Under the pieces are notes generated by a model. The model searched no databases and was not told where the DNA came from. It was given only the letters and a program-made list of their open reading frames with translations. A DNA stretch of 64,000 bases from Hymenobacter nivis. Its GTDB lineage: Bacteria; Bacteroidota; Bacteroidia; Cytophagales; Hymenobacteraceae. Shown in pieces: positions 24,466-32,614 of the stretch. The stretch is taken from assembly GCF_006439025.1 (NCBI RefSeq), contig NZ_RCYZ01000007.1, positions 244,825-308,824 on the forward strand, written 5' to 3'. The stretch's first letter is position 1; each line of letters starts with the position of its first letter. The position numbers and the translations under genes are program-made.

Positions 24466-26001
24466 ATGGAACGTATCGTCATTTTGGATTTTGGCTCGCA
24501 GTACACCCAGCTCATTGCCCGGCGCATCCGCGAGCTGCACGTCTTCTGCGAAATTCACCCCTACACCCACGCCCCGACCCTCGCCCTGAGCGACGACATT
24601 CGGGGCGTTGTGCTATCCGGCTCGCCCTGCTCGGTGCGCGACGCCGACGCCCCCAACCCCGACCTGGGCCACTTGCTGGGCCGCGTGCCGGTGCTGGGCG
24701 TGTGCTACGGGGCCCAGCTGCTGGCCCAGCAGGGCGGCGGCGAGGTGCTGCCGGCCACCATCCGCGAGTACGGCCGCGCCCGCCTTTCGCACCTCAACCA
24801 GCACCACCCGCTGCTGCACGGCCTCACGCCCGGCTCGCAGGTGTGGATGTCGCACGGCGACACGATTAAGACGCTGCCCGCGGGCTTCCTGGCCATTGCC
24901 GGCACGCCCGATGTGCAGGTGGCGGCCTACGAAATCGAAGGCCAGGCCACCTATGGCATCCAGTTCCACCCCGAGGTGACGCACTCCACGGAGGGCAAAC
25001 AGCTGATCAAAAACTTTGTCGTTGACATCTGCGGCTGCGCTCAGAGCTGGACGCCCGAGCACTTCGTGGATTCGGCGGTGGCGGCACTGCAAAGCACCAT
25101 CGGTCCCGACGACCAGGTGATTCTTGGGCTCTCGGGCGGCGTGGACAGCAGCGTGGCGGCCCTGCTGCTGCACCGCGCCATTGGGCCCCGGCTGCACGGC
25201 ATCTTCGTGGACAACGGCCTGCTGCGGCAGGACGAATTTGCCTCGGTGCTGAAGGCCTACGAGGGCCTGGGCCTGAACGTGACCGGCGTAGAAGCCAGTG
25301 GTGAGTTTTACACCGCCCTGGCCGGCCTCTCCGACCCCGAGCAGAAACGCAAAGCCATCGGCCGCACCTTCATCGAAGTGTTCGACCGCGAGGCGCAAAA
25401 AGTAGCAGGGGCCCGCTGGCTGGCCCAGGGCACCATTTACCCCGACGTGATTGAGTCGGTATCGGTACATGGCTCGTCGGTGACCATCAAAAGCCACCAC
25501 AACGTGGGCGGCCTGCCCGAGAAGATGAACCTCAAAATTGTGGAACCGCTGCGCATGCTCTTCAAGGACGAGGTGCGCGAGGTGGGCGCCACGCTGGGCC
25601 TGCCCGGCGAAATTCTCAACCGCCACCCCTTCCCGGGCCCCGGCCTGGGCATCCGCATCCTCGGCGACATCACGCCCGAGAAAGTGGACTTGCTCCAGCG
25701 CGCCGACGGCGTGTTCATCAACCTGTTGAAAGAGCACGGCCTCTACGACAAAGTATGGCAGGCCGGCGTGATGCTGCTGCCCGTGCAAAGCGTGGGCGTG
25801 ATGGGCGACGAACGCACCTACGAACGCGTGGTGGCCCTGCGCGCCGTGACCAGCGTAGATGGCATGACCGCCGACTGGGCCCACCTTCCCTACGAGTTCC
25901 TGGCCGAGGTGAGCAACAAGATTATCAACCAGGTACGCGGCATCAACCGCGTGGTGTACGACATCAGCAGCAAGCCCCCGGCGACGATTGAGTGGGAATA
26001 A
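24466..26001 (+). CDS. guaA: GMP synthase (glutamine-hydrolysing)
   Basis: Converts XMP to GMP using glutamine and ATP, the last step of guanine nucleotide synthesis. 511 residues, normal length. The GATase domain has nucleophile Cys80 in GVCYGAQL and His168/Glu170 in FHPEVT; the ATP-pyrophosphatase domain has SGGVDSS at 223-229; the dimerisation domain ends in KPPATIEWE. The N-terminus [15 protein letters not shown] fixes the start. The gene is followed by a large hairpin with a T run. Confidence 0.97.
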   Translation: MERIVILDFGSQYTQLIARRIRELHVFCEIHPYTHAPTLALSDDIRGVVLSGSPCSVRDADAPNPDLGHLLGRVPVLGVCYGAQLLAQQGGGEVLPATIREYGRARLSHLNQHHPLLHGLTPGSQVWMSHGDTIKTLPAGFLAIAGTPDVQVAAYEIEGQATYGIQFHPEVTHSTEGKQLIKNFVVDICGCAQSWTPEHFVDSAVAALQSTIGPDDQVILGLSGGVDSSVAALLLHRAIGPRLHGIFVDNGLLRQDEFASVLKAYEGLGLNVTGVEASGEFYTALAGLSDPEQKRKAIGRTFIEVFDREAQKVAGARWLAQGTIYPDVIESVSVHGSSVTIKSHHNVGGLPEKMNLKIVEPLRMLFKDEVREVGATLGLPGEILNRHPFPGPGLGIRILGDITPEKVDLLQRADGVFINLLKEHGLYDKVWQAGVMLLPVQSVGVMGDERTYERVVALRAVTSVDGMTADWAHLPYEFLAEVSNKIINQVRGINRVVYDISSKPPATIEWE

Positions 26002-26035
26002 TTAGGGCCCCGAAAGAGTAGTTGGTCCGAAGAAT

Positions 26036-26128
26036 CGTCATGCAGAACGAAGTGAAGCATCTTTACTGCGCAGGCAATTAATTACTGCTGCGGGCAAGAT
26101 GCTTCCCTTCGTTCTGCATGACGTTTTT
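26036..26128 (+). repeat. Palindromic element, 28-bp arms, with T run (terminator-like)
   Basis: 26036-26063 pairs with 26096-26123 with one mismatch; a TTTTTT run follows on plus, so it can terminate guaA. The inner part (GAAGCATCT, TACTGCG, then GCGGG and AGATGCTTC) is shared with the palindrome at 34687-34785 while the outer arms diverge, which marks a dispersed repeat family rather than a chance terminator. Confidence 0.8.
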
Positions 26129-26173
26129 TATTGCTGTTTAATAAATCGTGTTACTGTCAATAATTAATTAAAA

Positions 26174-26902
26174 ATGCGCTGGCACTGCCTCCAACACTTA
26201 CCCGATGAGGGCCCCGGGCACGCCGTCAATTGGCTGGCAGCGCACGGCCACTCGCTGGCGTACACGCGGTTGTTCGAACCGGACCCGATGTTTCCGACGC
26301 TGGCCGATTTTGATGGGTTATTAATTCTTGGCGGGGCCATGAGCGTGCATGACGAAGCGCGGTTTCCTTGGCTGCGCGACGAGAAGGCGTTTATCCAGCA
26401 GGTGCTGCGGGCGGGAAAAATTACGCTCGCCATTTGCCTGGGGGCCCAACTGGTGGCGCAGGCCCTGGGCGCCGAGGTGCGGCCGAACGCCGAGCCGGAG
26501 ATTGGGTTTTGGACGGTGCGCTTTTCGGCCAAGGCGCTGGAACACCCGCTACTGCGCGGCTGGCCCGAGAAAGCCGCCGTGCTGCACTGGCACGTCGATG
26601 CGTTCACGGTGCCGCCGGGGGCCCTGCGGGTGGGCATGTCGGCAGGGTGCGCTACGCAGGGCTTCGTGTGGGGCGACGGCATTGTGGGCCTGCAGTTTCA
26701 CCCCGAAATGACCGTGCCGATGGTCGAACAATTAATTCAGTTCGAAGGCCACGAAACGGCCGAAGAACAGGAATTCGTGCAGACCGCCGAGCAGATTCGG
26801 GCCAAATTAAAATCGGTGTGGAAAGGCCGCAAACTAATCGAGCAATTACTCGCCAACATGGTAGCACTGCACGAAGAGGAAACTAATTATTTAATTAATT
26901 GA
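26174..26902 (+). CDS. Class I glutamine amidotransferase, GuaA-amidotransferase-like
   Basis: A stand-alone GATase1 domain of 242 residues. Nucleophile Cys88 in AICLGAQLVAQ, oxyanion loop 'LLILGGAMSVHDE' (49-61), and His177/Glu179 in QFHPEM form the triad. Such free-standing proteins resemble the glutamine-hydrolysing half of GMP synthase and gamma-glutamyl-cleaving enzymes; the true substrate is unknown. It follows guaA on the same strand, separated by the palindromic element, so it is probably transcribed separately. The A/T-rich ATTAATT string occurs several times in and around it. Confidence 0.8.
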   Translation: MRWHCLQHLPDEGPGHAVNWLAAHGHSLAYTRLFEPDPMFPTLADFDGLLILGGAMSVHDEARFPWLRDEKAFIQQVLRAGKITLAICLGAQLVAQALGAEVRPNAEPEIGFWTVRFSAKALEHPLLRGWPEKAAVLHWHVDAFTVPPGALRVGMSAGCATQGFVWGDGIVGLQFHPEMTVPMVEQLIQFEGHETAEEQEFVQTAEQIRAKLKSVWKGRKLIEQLLANMVALHEEETNYLIN

Positions 26903-26919
26903 ATACGTTTTGACCCACT

Positions 26920-26961
26920 CAAACGAAAGCCGCTTCGATGCATCGAAGCGGCTTTCGTTTG
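26920..26961. terminator. Perfect 21-bp palindrome, bidirectional terminator
   Basis: 26920-26940 is the exact reverse complement of 26941-26961, with an A-rich left and T-rich right flank. It lies between two convergent genes and would act on both strands. Confidence 0.75.
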
Positions 26962-26986
26962 GATAATTAATTGGGGCCCCGGGGCC

Positions 26987-27724
26987 CTACAAATGGTCAA
27001 GTCGGCCGCCGTCTACCAGCAACTCGGAGCCTTGCACAAACTCGGCATCGTCGGAGGCCAGGTAGGCAATGGCGGCGGCCACGTTTTCGGGCTTGCCCAC
27101 GTCGCTGGGGTTGATTTTTTCGACGCCGCTTTTCACGTTCGGGTTATTCCAGAGCATGGGCGTGTCGATGGCGCCCGGCAGCACGGCGTTGATGCGCAGG
27201 CCCTTGGGGGCCCCTTCGATGGCCGACGAGCGGGTGAGCGAGAGCACGGCCGCCTTGGCCGCGGCGTAGGGCGCCACCAGCGCCTCGGTGGCCAGGGCGT
27301 GGATGCTCGACACGTTCACGACGGCGCCGCCGGGCTTCATGTGCAGAAAGGCCTGCTTGGTAAAATAGAACGTGCCCAGCAAGTCCACGCTCAGCACCCG
27401 CAACCAGTCGTCGCCGGTCAGCTCTTCGAGGGCCTTGAACTGCATGAGGCCGGCGTTGTTCACCACCACGTCGAGGCGGCCGAACTTGGCCAGCGTGGCC
27501 TGCACGGTGGCCACCACCTGGGCCTCATCGGCCACGTTGCAGAGGCTGCCGAGCACGTCGGGGGCCCCGGCGGCGTGCACCTCGGGCGCGGCGGCGTCGA
27601 GGTTGGCCTGGTTGAGGTCGGCCAGCACGATGCGGGCCCCTTCGGAGGCCAGGCGCTTGGCGGTGGCCAGGCCGATGCCACCGGCCCCGCCGGTGATAAT
27701 CACTACTTTGTCTTGGAAGCGCAT
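26987..27724 (-). CDS. Short-chain dehydrogenase/reductase
   Basis: A classical SDR of 245 residues: cofactor loop TGGAGGIG (11-18), NNAG (89-92), catalytic Ser139 or Ser140 in NVSS, Tyr153 and Lys157 in YAAAK, C-terminal 'QGSELLVDGG'. Asp at the end of beta2 (VLADLNQ) suggests NAD preference. It is 14 nt downstream of a GH1 glycosidase on the same strand, so it may oxidise the sugar released by that enzyme. The substrate is not known. Confidence 0.9.
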   Translation of the reverse strand: MRFQDKVVIITGGAGGIGLATAKRLASEGARIVLADLNQANLDAAAPEVHAAGAPDVLGSLCNVADEAQVVATVQATLAKFGRLDVVVNNAGLMQFKALEELTGDDWLRVLSVDLLGTFYFTKQAFLHMKPGGAVVNVSSIHALATEALVAPYAAAKAAVLSLTRSSAIEGAPKGLRINAVLPGAIDTPMLWNNPNVKSGVEKINPSDVGKPENVAAAIAYLASDDAEFVQGSELLVDGGRLDHL

Positions 27725-27738
27725 GGAAGGGAGCGAAA

Positions 27739-29058
27739 TTAGTGGGAGCCGGCGAGGGGCGCGTCGCCGGTGGCGGCGAGTTCGGTTTGGACTTGCTGGG
27801 CGTCGGCTTCTTGCTGCCGGGCCCAGGCCTGGTTGCTTTGGTCAGGCATCACGATGGGCAGCTGCAAGGCCAGGCTTTGGGCGGGCAGCACCCGCTTCCA
27901 CTGGCTGATGAGCTTCTTGTAGGCTTCGCCCACGGGGCGGATGTTGCGCTGCAAGTCGTAGAGGCCCAGTGGGTTCACGGTGCCGTTGTTTTCGCGCAGG
28001 GCCGTGTCCCAATCCACTTGGTCCACGAGCGAATACCACGTGAAGCCCAGCACGGGCACGCCGTCGTTGCGCACGCGCAGCACGTTGGCCCACTCCTTCC
28101 AGAGCCAGTTCACGGCCTCGTCGCCCCGGGGGCCCTGCCAGAGGTTGGTTTCGGTGTGCATCACGGGCAGGCGGTAGCGGTCATAATATTGGGTGGTAAT
28201 GGTGTGGTAACCAAATATTTCGCCCGACGCCGTGGTGCTGCCGTCGGCGCGCACGCGGTGCTCGTTGGTTTGGTAATAATCGTTGCCCATGATGCACTGG
28301 TGCTTGCGATTATTCTTCAGAAAAAAGTGGTACTCGTCGCGCGTCATGCCGTTGTCGAGCAGGTACTCGTACATGTCGGAGTCCACGCGGCGCCCATAGT
28401 TGAGGTCCAGCGACAGGAAGCGCTTGGCGTTCAGCAGCTCGGCGGGTTTGATAGCGGACGGGTTTTCGGCGTGAAAATATTCGCTCGATTCGCTCTGGAT
28501 GAACAGCGCGTCGGGCCGCACCGCCGAAATGGCGTGCATGGCCAGCACGTTGGCCTTCACGATGTACTTAAGGGCCGTGACGAAGGCTTGGTCGCTGGCC
28601 AATTGCTCGTTCCACCAGCCGTAAAGAGCCGAAAACTCGGCGCAAACGTACATTTCGTTCACCGGCGTGTAGAGCTGCACCCACGGGAAGCGCTGCGCAA
28701 ACGCCCCGGCGTAGTCGGCGAACAGCTTGGGGAAATCAGGGTTTTGAAAGTTGCCCAGCCAGTCGGGTACCCCGAAGTGGCACAGGTCCACGATGGGCAC
28801 GATGTTGCGCCGGTGCAAGTCCTGAAACGTGGCGTCGGCAAACGACCAATCGTACTTCCCCACGCCCAGCCAGGTGGTGTGCAGCGGGGGCCCGTAGCGC
28901 AGAAACTCGATGCCCAACTCTTGCACCAAGTCGAAATCCTTCTGCCAGTGCTGGTAATGGCCGCATTTTTCCAGCTCGTCGACACGAACTTTGCCGTTTT
29001 GGATGGTGGGGTTGCTATTTTCGATGCCGGTGGCAAAGAGGAATTGGGGAGCGGCCAT
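27739..29058 (-). CDS. Family 1 glycoside hydrolase
   Basis: A cytoplasmic GH1-like TIM barrel of 439 residues with no signal peptide. Acid/base Glu135 is in LYTPVNEMY and the candidate nucleophile Glu303 in MHTETNLW. 'LCHFGVPDWLGNFQNPDFP' matches the GH1 'H-x-D-x-P' region with Phe-Gly in place of the usual Trp-Asp, so it belongs to a divergent subgroup and its sugar specificity is uncertain. The C-terminus (about 400-439) is Gln/Ala-rich and probably disordered. It is upstream of an SDR gene and likely co-transcribed with it. Confidence 0.8.
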   Translation of the reverse strand: MAAPQFLFATGIENSNPTIQNGKVRVDELEKCGHYQHWQKDFDLVQELGIEFLRYGPPLHTTWLGVGKYDWSFADATFQDLHRRNIVPIVDLCHFGVPDWLGNFQNPDFPKLFADYAGAFAQRFPWVQLYTPVNEMYVCAEFSALYGWWNEQLASDQAFVTALKYIVKANVLAMHAISAVRPDALFIQSESSEYFHAENPSAIKPAELLNAKRFLSLDLNYGRRVDSDMYEYLLDNGMTRDEYHFFLKNNRKHQCIMGNDYYQTNEHRVRADGSTTASGEIFGYHTITTQYYDRYRLPVMHTETNLWQGPRGDEAVNWLWKEWANVLRVRNDGVPVLGFTWYSLVDQVDWDTALRENNGTVNPLGLYDLQRNIRPVGEAYKKLISQWKRVLPAQSLALQLPIVMPDQSNQAWARQQEADAQQVQTELAATGDAPLAGSH

Positions 29059-29300
29059 TGCGGGAAATTAGGGTGGGAACCGGGCGTTAGTAACGGCGGA
29101 ACAAACGCCCAGGTTATCCCTTAAAGCGCATTCTTTTCTTCACAACCCGTTCATTTTCAAGGCAGGATGCCGCACAACCCTTGCCTGCTGCGCCGCTATC
29201 CAGTTGACGTTCAACGACGCAGGCGACAAAGGCGGCGCGGCACCTCCGTTGCCTTACGCAGCACCGTTCGCCGGCGCGCACGCCCAATGCCCTGAGGCCC

Positions 29301-30677
29301 CTAGAATCCTTTCGGCAATTCGATGCCCTTGATTGTTTTGTAAAGGCTCAGCGCGTTTTGGTCGGTCATGCCAGCCACGTAGTCGGTGAGGAGCAGAATT
29401 TTTTCGTAGGCGGAGGCGCCGGCCTGGGGCCCCACGGCGCGGAACTGGTCGGGCACGAGGTCGAGCAATTTGCGAGCGCGGTGGCCGGCGGCGGCGTCGA
29501 AAGTGGCGGCCAGAAACGCGTCGAGCAAGCCCCCAAGCACCTCGAAGCCAGCGGCCTCGATTTCGAGCACCGGGCGGCTGCGGTAGAGGCGCTCGACGCT
29601 GAGGCGCTGCACTTGCTGCAACTCTTGCCAACAGCCCAGCTCCTTGATGAGCGGCTGGTCGTACTCCCCGCGCAAAATGGCGGGCGCGTGGCGGGCAAAA
29701 AGCGTGGCCACCTCCCCCACCAGCTTGCCGATGAGGCGGGCCCGGACGTAGCCCAGCTCCTCGCGCCAGTCGTGCCACTGCACGCTGCCCACGCGCCCGG
29801 CCGGGTCGCCGAGCATGGTTTTGAGCAGCGGCAGGCCGGTTTCCGGGGCGATGAGTCCCAGCTTGAGGCCGTCTTCGAAGTCGATGATGCGGTAGCAGAG
29901 GTCGTCAGCCGCCTCCACCAGAAACGCCAGCGGGTGGCGGTGGTAGAAGCCAGCCGCCGCGTCTTTGGGCAGCAGGCCCAGCTCGGCGGCCACGTGCCGG
30001 AACCGGGCGTTTTCGGCCTGAAAGTGGCCGTATTTTTTCTCCGACGCACCGCCGAGCAGGGCCCCGGCGGCCACTACGCTCGGCTTGGGGTACTTGGTGA
30101 AGGCTCCCAGCGTGGCGTAGGTGAGGCCCAGGCCGGCGGTGCCGGTGCTGTGCGCAGCGTAGGTGTGGGTAAGGATGCGGAAGCCCGCCGCGTTGCCCTC
30201 AAAGTGCTGCAAATCGGCCACTTCGGCAGCCGACAAGCCGGCCAGGTACGGAGCCGCCGCGGCGCTGGCGAAGTAGCTGCTGATGGCGTCTTCGCCGGAG
30301 TGGCCAAAGGGCGGGTTTCCGATGTCGTGGGCCAAGCAGGCGGCGGCCACGATGTCGCCGCAGTCCTGGTCGAGGTTGGGCAGCTGCGCGGCCAGGGCCC
30401 CATCGGCCTCCAGCAGGTGGCGGGCGGCGAGGCGGCCCAGCGAGCGGCCCACCACGGCCGTTTCGAGCGAGTGCGTGAGGCGGGTGTGCACAAAGTCGGT
30501 TTCGGGCAGTGGCATCACCTGGGTTTTGCGCTGCAAGCGCCGGAAGGCCGACGAGAACACTACCCGGTCGTAGTCTTGCACGAAGGCCCCGCGCACGGGC
30601 GCCGCGCTGGTAGGCGGCAGTTGCTGGTCGGGGAAGCGGCGCTGCGAGAGCAGGCGCGGCCAAGTCATTTCAGGCAT
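29301..30677 (-). CDS. dgt: Deoxyguanosinetriphosphate triphosphohydrolase (dGTPase)
   Basis: An HD-domain enzyme of 458 residues that cleaves dGTP to deoxyguanosine and triphosphate. Metal ligands: His64 to His69 in VHTRLTHSLE and the HD pair at 117-118 in ACLAHDIGNPPFGH. The 'FSSAFRRLQRKTQV' block is typical of dGTPase-like proteins. The start is the ATG at 30677 (MPEMTWPRLL), 5 nt from a TACCTTCG element; a second ATG at 30668 is possible. The open frame continues far upstream but runs into the DUF1361 gene, so those codons are not used. Confidence 0.93.
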   Translation of the reverse strand: MPEMTWPRLLSQRRFPDQQLPPTSAAPVRGAFVQDYDRVVFSSAFRRLQRKTQVMPLPETDFVHTRLTHSLETAVVGRSLGRLAARHLLEADGALAAQLPNLDQDCGDIVAAACLAHDIGNPPFGHSGEDAISSYFASAAAAPYLAGLSAAEVADLQHFEGNAAGFRILTHTYAAHSTGTAGLGLTYATLGAFTKYPKPSVVAAGALLGGASEKKYGHFQAENARFRHVAAELGLLPKDAAAGFYHRHPLAFLVEAADDLCYRIIDFEDGLKLGLIAPETGLPLLKTMLGDPAGRVGSVQWHDWREELGYVRARLIGKLVGEVATLFARHAPAILRGEYDQPLIKELGCWQELQQVQRLSVERLYRSRPVLEIEAAGFEVLGGLLDAFLAATFDAAAGHRARKLLDLVPDQFRAVGPQAGASAYEKILLLTDYVAGMTDQNALSLYKTIKGIELPKGF

Positions 30678-30682
30678 AGCCG

Positions 30683-30690
30683 CGAAGGTA
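30683..30690 (-). promoter_or_regulatory. -7-like element for dgt (TACCTTCG)
   Basis: One mismatch to TAnnTTTG. It is 5 nt from the ATG at 30677, one of several near-leaderless arrangements in this window. Confidence 0.45.
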
Positions 30691-30781
30691 GGGGCGGCGG
30701 ACATCCCAAAAGGCAGCTGTTGAACCAAGCTGCGCCACAATTTTGCAATCGGCTCGTCACAGTTTCTCCTTCCATCCGCCC

Positions 30782-31450
30782 CTACTCCGCCTGGGCCCGT
30801 CCGAGCACCCGCACCGTGCCGTAGCCCAGCAGCAAGAACACGCCGAATACCATAGTGACGCCCCAGGTGCGGGGGTAGGCGAAGGGGTGCAGGAGCCGGT
30901 TGAGGATGTCGTAGAAAAGCGTGAGCGGGTTGGCCAGGATGTCCCAGGAATTGTAGCGCAGGTAGCGGCCCAGGTAGATGCCAAAGCTGCTGAGCAGCAG
31001 CGCCACCGTGGCGAAGGCCCAGCCGGCCAGGGGCCCCAGGCGCAGGCGCACCAGGGTTTGCATGTCGGCCAGCGAGGCGTAGGCCAGCATCAGGCCGTTC
31101 CAGGCGCAGGAGAGGATGAGGGCCAGGTCGAACCAGAGCGGGGCGTCGGGGCGCTCGTCGAGGTGGAAGAGGTCGGTGACGAGGTAGGGCGCGTTGGGGA
31201 AAAACAGCAGCCACGCGGCCCCCACCGGCAGCAGCAGCCGCGCCCGCAGGGGCCCCCGGGCCAGCCCGAGCAGCGTGCTCAGCGCGTAGGGAATGAGGGC
31301 CAGGAAGAGGTTCCAGGCCAGGAACAGGAACCGGATTTGGTGGGTGATGGCCACGCGCCCGGCAATCAGCAGCAGGCTCAGGCCCACCGAGGCGGCCAGC
31401 ACGAACAGCAGCGCGACCCGCGTGCGGGTGAAGGGCAAGGTGGGTTCCAT
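30782..31450 (-). CDS. DUF1361 integral membrane protein
   Basis: A 222-residue membrane protein with about six or seven hydrophobic segments. 'FFPNAPYLVTDLFHL' near residue 90 is the conserved DUF1361 motif. The function is unknown. The ATG at 31450 is preferred over the ORF start at 31510 because a TACTTTCG element lies at 31463-31456 and the extra N-terminal residues are Gly/Pro filler. It is divergent from the CDF transporter gene. Confidence 0.85.
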   Translation of the reverse strand: MEPTLPFTRTRVALLFVLAASVGLSLLLIAGRVAITHQIRFLFLAWNLFLALIPYALSTLLGLARGPLRARLLLPVGAAWLLFFPNAPYLVTDLFHLDERPDAPLWFDLALILSCAWNGLMLAYASLADMQTLVRLRLGPLAGWAFATVALLLSSFGIYLGRYLRYNSWDILANPLTLFYDILNRLLHPFAYPRTWGVTMVFGVFLLLGYGTVRVLGRAQAE

Positions 31451-31455
31451 GCCGG

Positions 31456-31463
31456 CGAAAGTA
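31456..31463 (-). promoter_or_regulatory. -7-like element for the DUF1361 gene (TACTTTCG)
   Basis: One mismatch to TAnnTTTG, 5 nt before the ATG at 31450. It supports the downstream start. Confidence 0.45.
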
Positions 31464-31559
31464 CGGCCGGGGGCCCCGTGGCCACCGGGGGCCCCGGGCG
31501 GGGCGCGCACAACCCCCGCGGCCAGCGCGCGTACCAGGCGCTCATTCCATCTTCATTTT

Positions 31560-32492
31560 ATGGCGGGCAGTTCTTCCTCCAAAACCGTGGTGTACGGGGC
31601 CATCGGGGCCAACGTGGCCATTGCCGTGGCCAAGTTTGTGGCGGCGTTTTTCACCGGCAGCGCGGCCATGCTCTCCGAGGGCATCCACTCGCTGGTGGAC
31701 AGCGGCAACGGGCTGCTGATTTTGCTGGGCCTGAGCCGCAGCGCCCGGCCGGCCGACGACGAGCACCCGTTTGGGCACGGCAAGGAGCTGTATTTCTGGA
31801 CGATGATTGTGGCCGTGCTCATCTTCGCGGTGGGCGGCGGCATCTCGCTCTACGAGGGCTGGATTCACATTAAAAACCCCGCGCCCCTCTCCGACCCCAC
31901 CTGGAACTACTGGGTGCTGGGCCTGGCCGTGGTGTTCGAGGGCGTGGCCTGCACCCTGGCTTACCGCGAGTTCAACAAAACGCGCGGCGACGCCGGCTTC
32001 TGGCAGGCCCTGCGCGCCAGCCGCGACCCGGCCGTGTACGCCATCCTCCTCGAAGACCTGGCCGCGCTTGTGGGCCTGCTGATTGCGCTGGCGGGCGTGT
32101 TTTTTGGGCACTTGCTAAATAACCCCTACCTCGACGGCAGCGCGTCGCTGGCCATCGGGGTGCTGCTCATCGGCATGGCCGTGTTCATGCTGACGGAAAC
32201 CCGCGGCCTGCTGGTGGGCGAGGGCGTGGACGCCGCCACCCTGGCCAGCCTGCGCGCCCTGGCCGCCGCCGAGCCCGCCGTGGCGCGCCTGCACCCGCCG
32301 CTCTCGATGTACCTGGGGCCCCAAGAGGCCATTTTGGCCCTCGACGTGCGCTTCCGCCCCGAGCTGTCGGCGGCCGAAACGGTGGCCGCCACCGCCCGGC
32401 TGGAGCACGCCATCCGGGCCAAGCACCCCGAGTTCACGCGCATTTTTGTAGAGGCCCAAAGCGTGAACCCGTCCGTGCCCGCCGGGGCCTAG
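31560..32492 (+). CDS. Cation diffusion facilitator (CDF) metal transporter
   Basis: An inner-membrane divalent-cation/proton antiporter of 310 residues. Six transmembrane segments span about 10-215. The first half of the metal site is H43xxxD47 in SEGIHSLVDSGNG; in the second half the usual HxxxD is LEDLAAL (Glu165, Asp166), an arrangement seen in the FieF-unlike group with 'HPFGHGKE' at 69-76. The C-terminal domain (about 220-305) is the cytoplasmic dimer domain. Zn, Fe or Mn specificity cannot be told from sequence. Confidence 0.9.
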   Translation: MAGSSSSKTVVYGAIGANVAIAVAKFVAAFFTGSAAMLSEGIHSLVDSGNGLLILLGLSRSARPADDEHPFGHGKELYFWTMIVAVLIFAVGGGISLYEGWIHIKNPAPLSDPTWNYWVLGLAVVFEGVACTLAYREFNKTRGDAGFWQALRASRDPAVYAILLEDLAALVGLLIALAGVFFGHLLNNPYLDGSASLAIGVLLIGMAVFMLTETRGLLVGEGVDAATLASLRALAAAEPAVARLHPPLSMYLGPQEAILALDVRFRPELSAAETVAATARLEHAIRAKHPEFTRIFVEAQSVNPSVPAGA

Positions 32493-32581
32493 CGCCGCAC
32501 TACAGGCCCGGGTGGCCGGCGGGCGGGCCCGCAACCAAGCTGGCCGCCGCGGCCCGGAACAGGGCCCCGGCGGGCCCTGCG

Positions 32582-32589
32582 TACTTTTG
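32582..32589 (+). promoter_or_regulatory. -7 element for the TPR/periplasmic-binding gene (TACTTTTG)
   Basis: An exact TAnnTTTG match 25 nt before the ATG at 32615. Confidence 0.6.
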
Positions 32590-32614
32590 CGGGGCCACTC
32601 ATTCCGCGTTTCCC

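Noticed and set aside
24613-25884. 423-codon frame antisense to guaA
   Set aside because: Shadow of guaA; product is His/Gly/Ala-rich without motifs.
27742-29124. 460-codon frame antisense to the GH1 gene
   Set aside because: Shadow of GH1; the GH1 frame has catalytic residues and full-length similarity.
29059-29300. Gap between GH1 and dgt examined for an RNA gene or small ORF
   Set aside because: No -7 element, hairpin with T run or codon-biased frame was convincing; nothing is called there.
29358-30824. 488-codon open frame on plus opposite dgt
   Set aside because: It is antisense to the well-supported dgt gene. High GC at third positions keeps the opposite frame open; the product is Gly/Val/His-rich with no domain.
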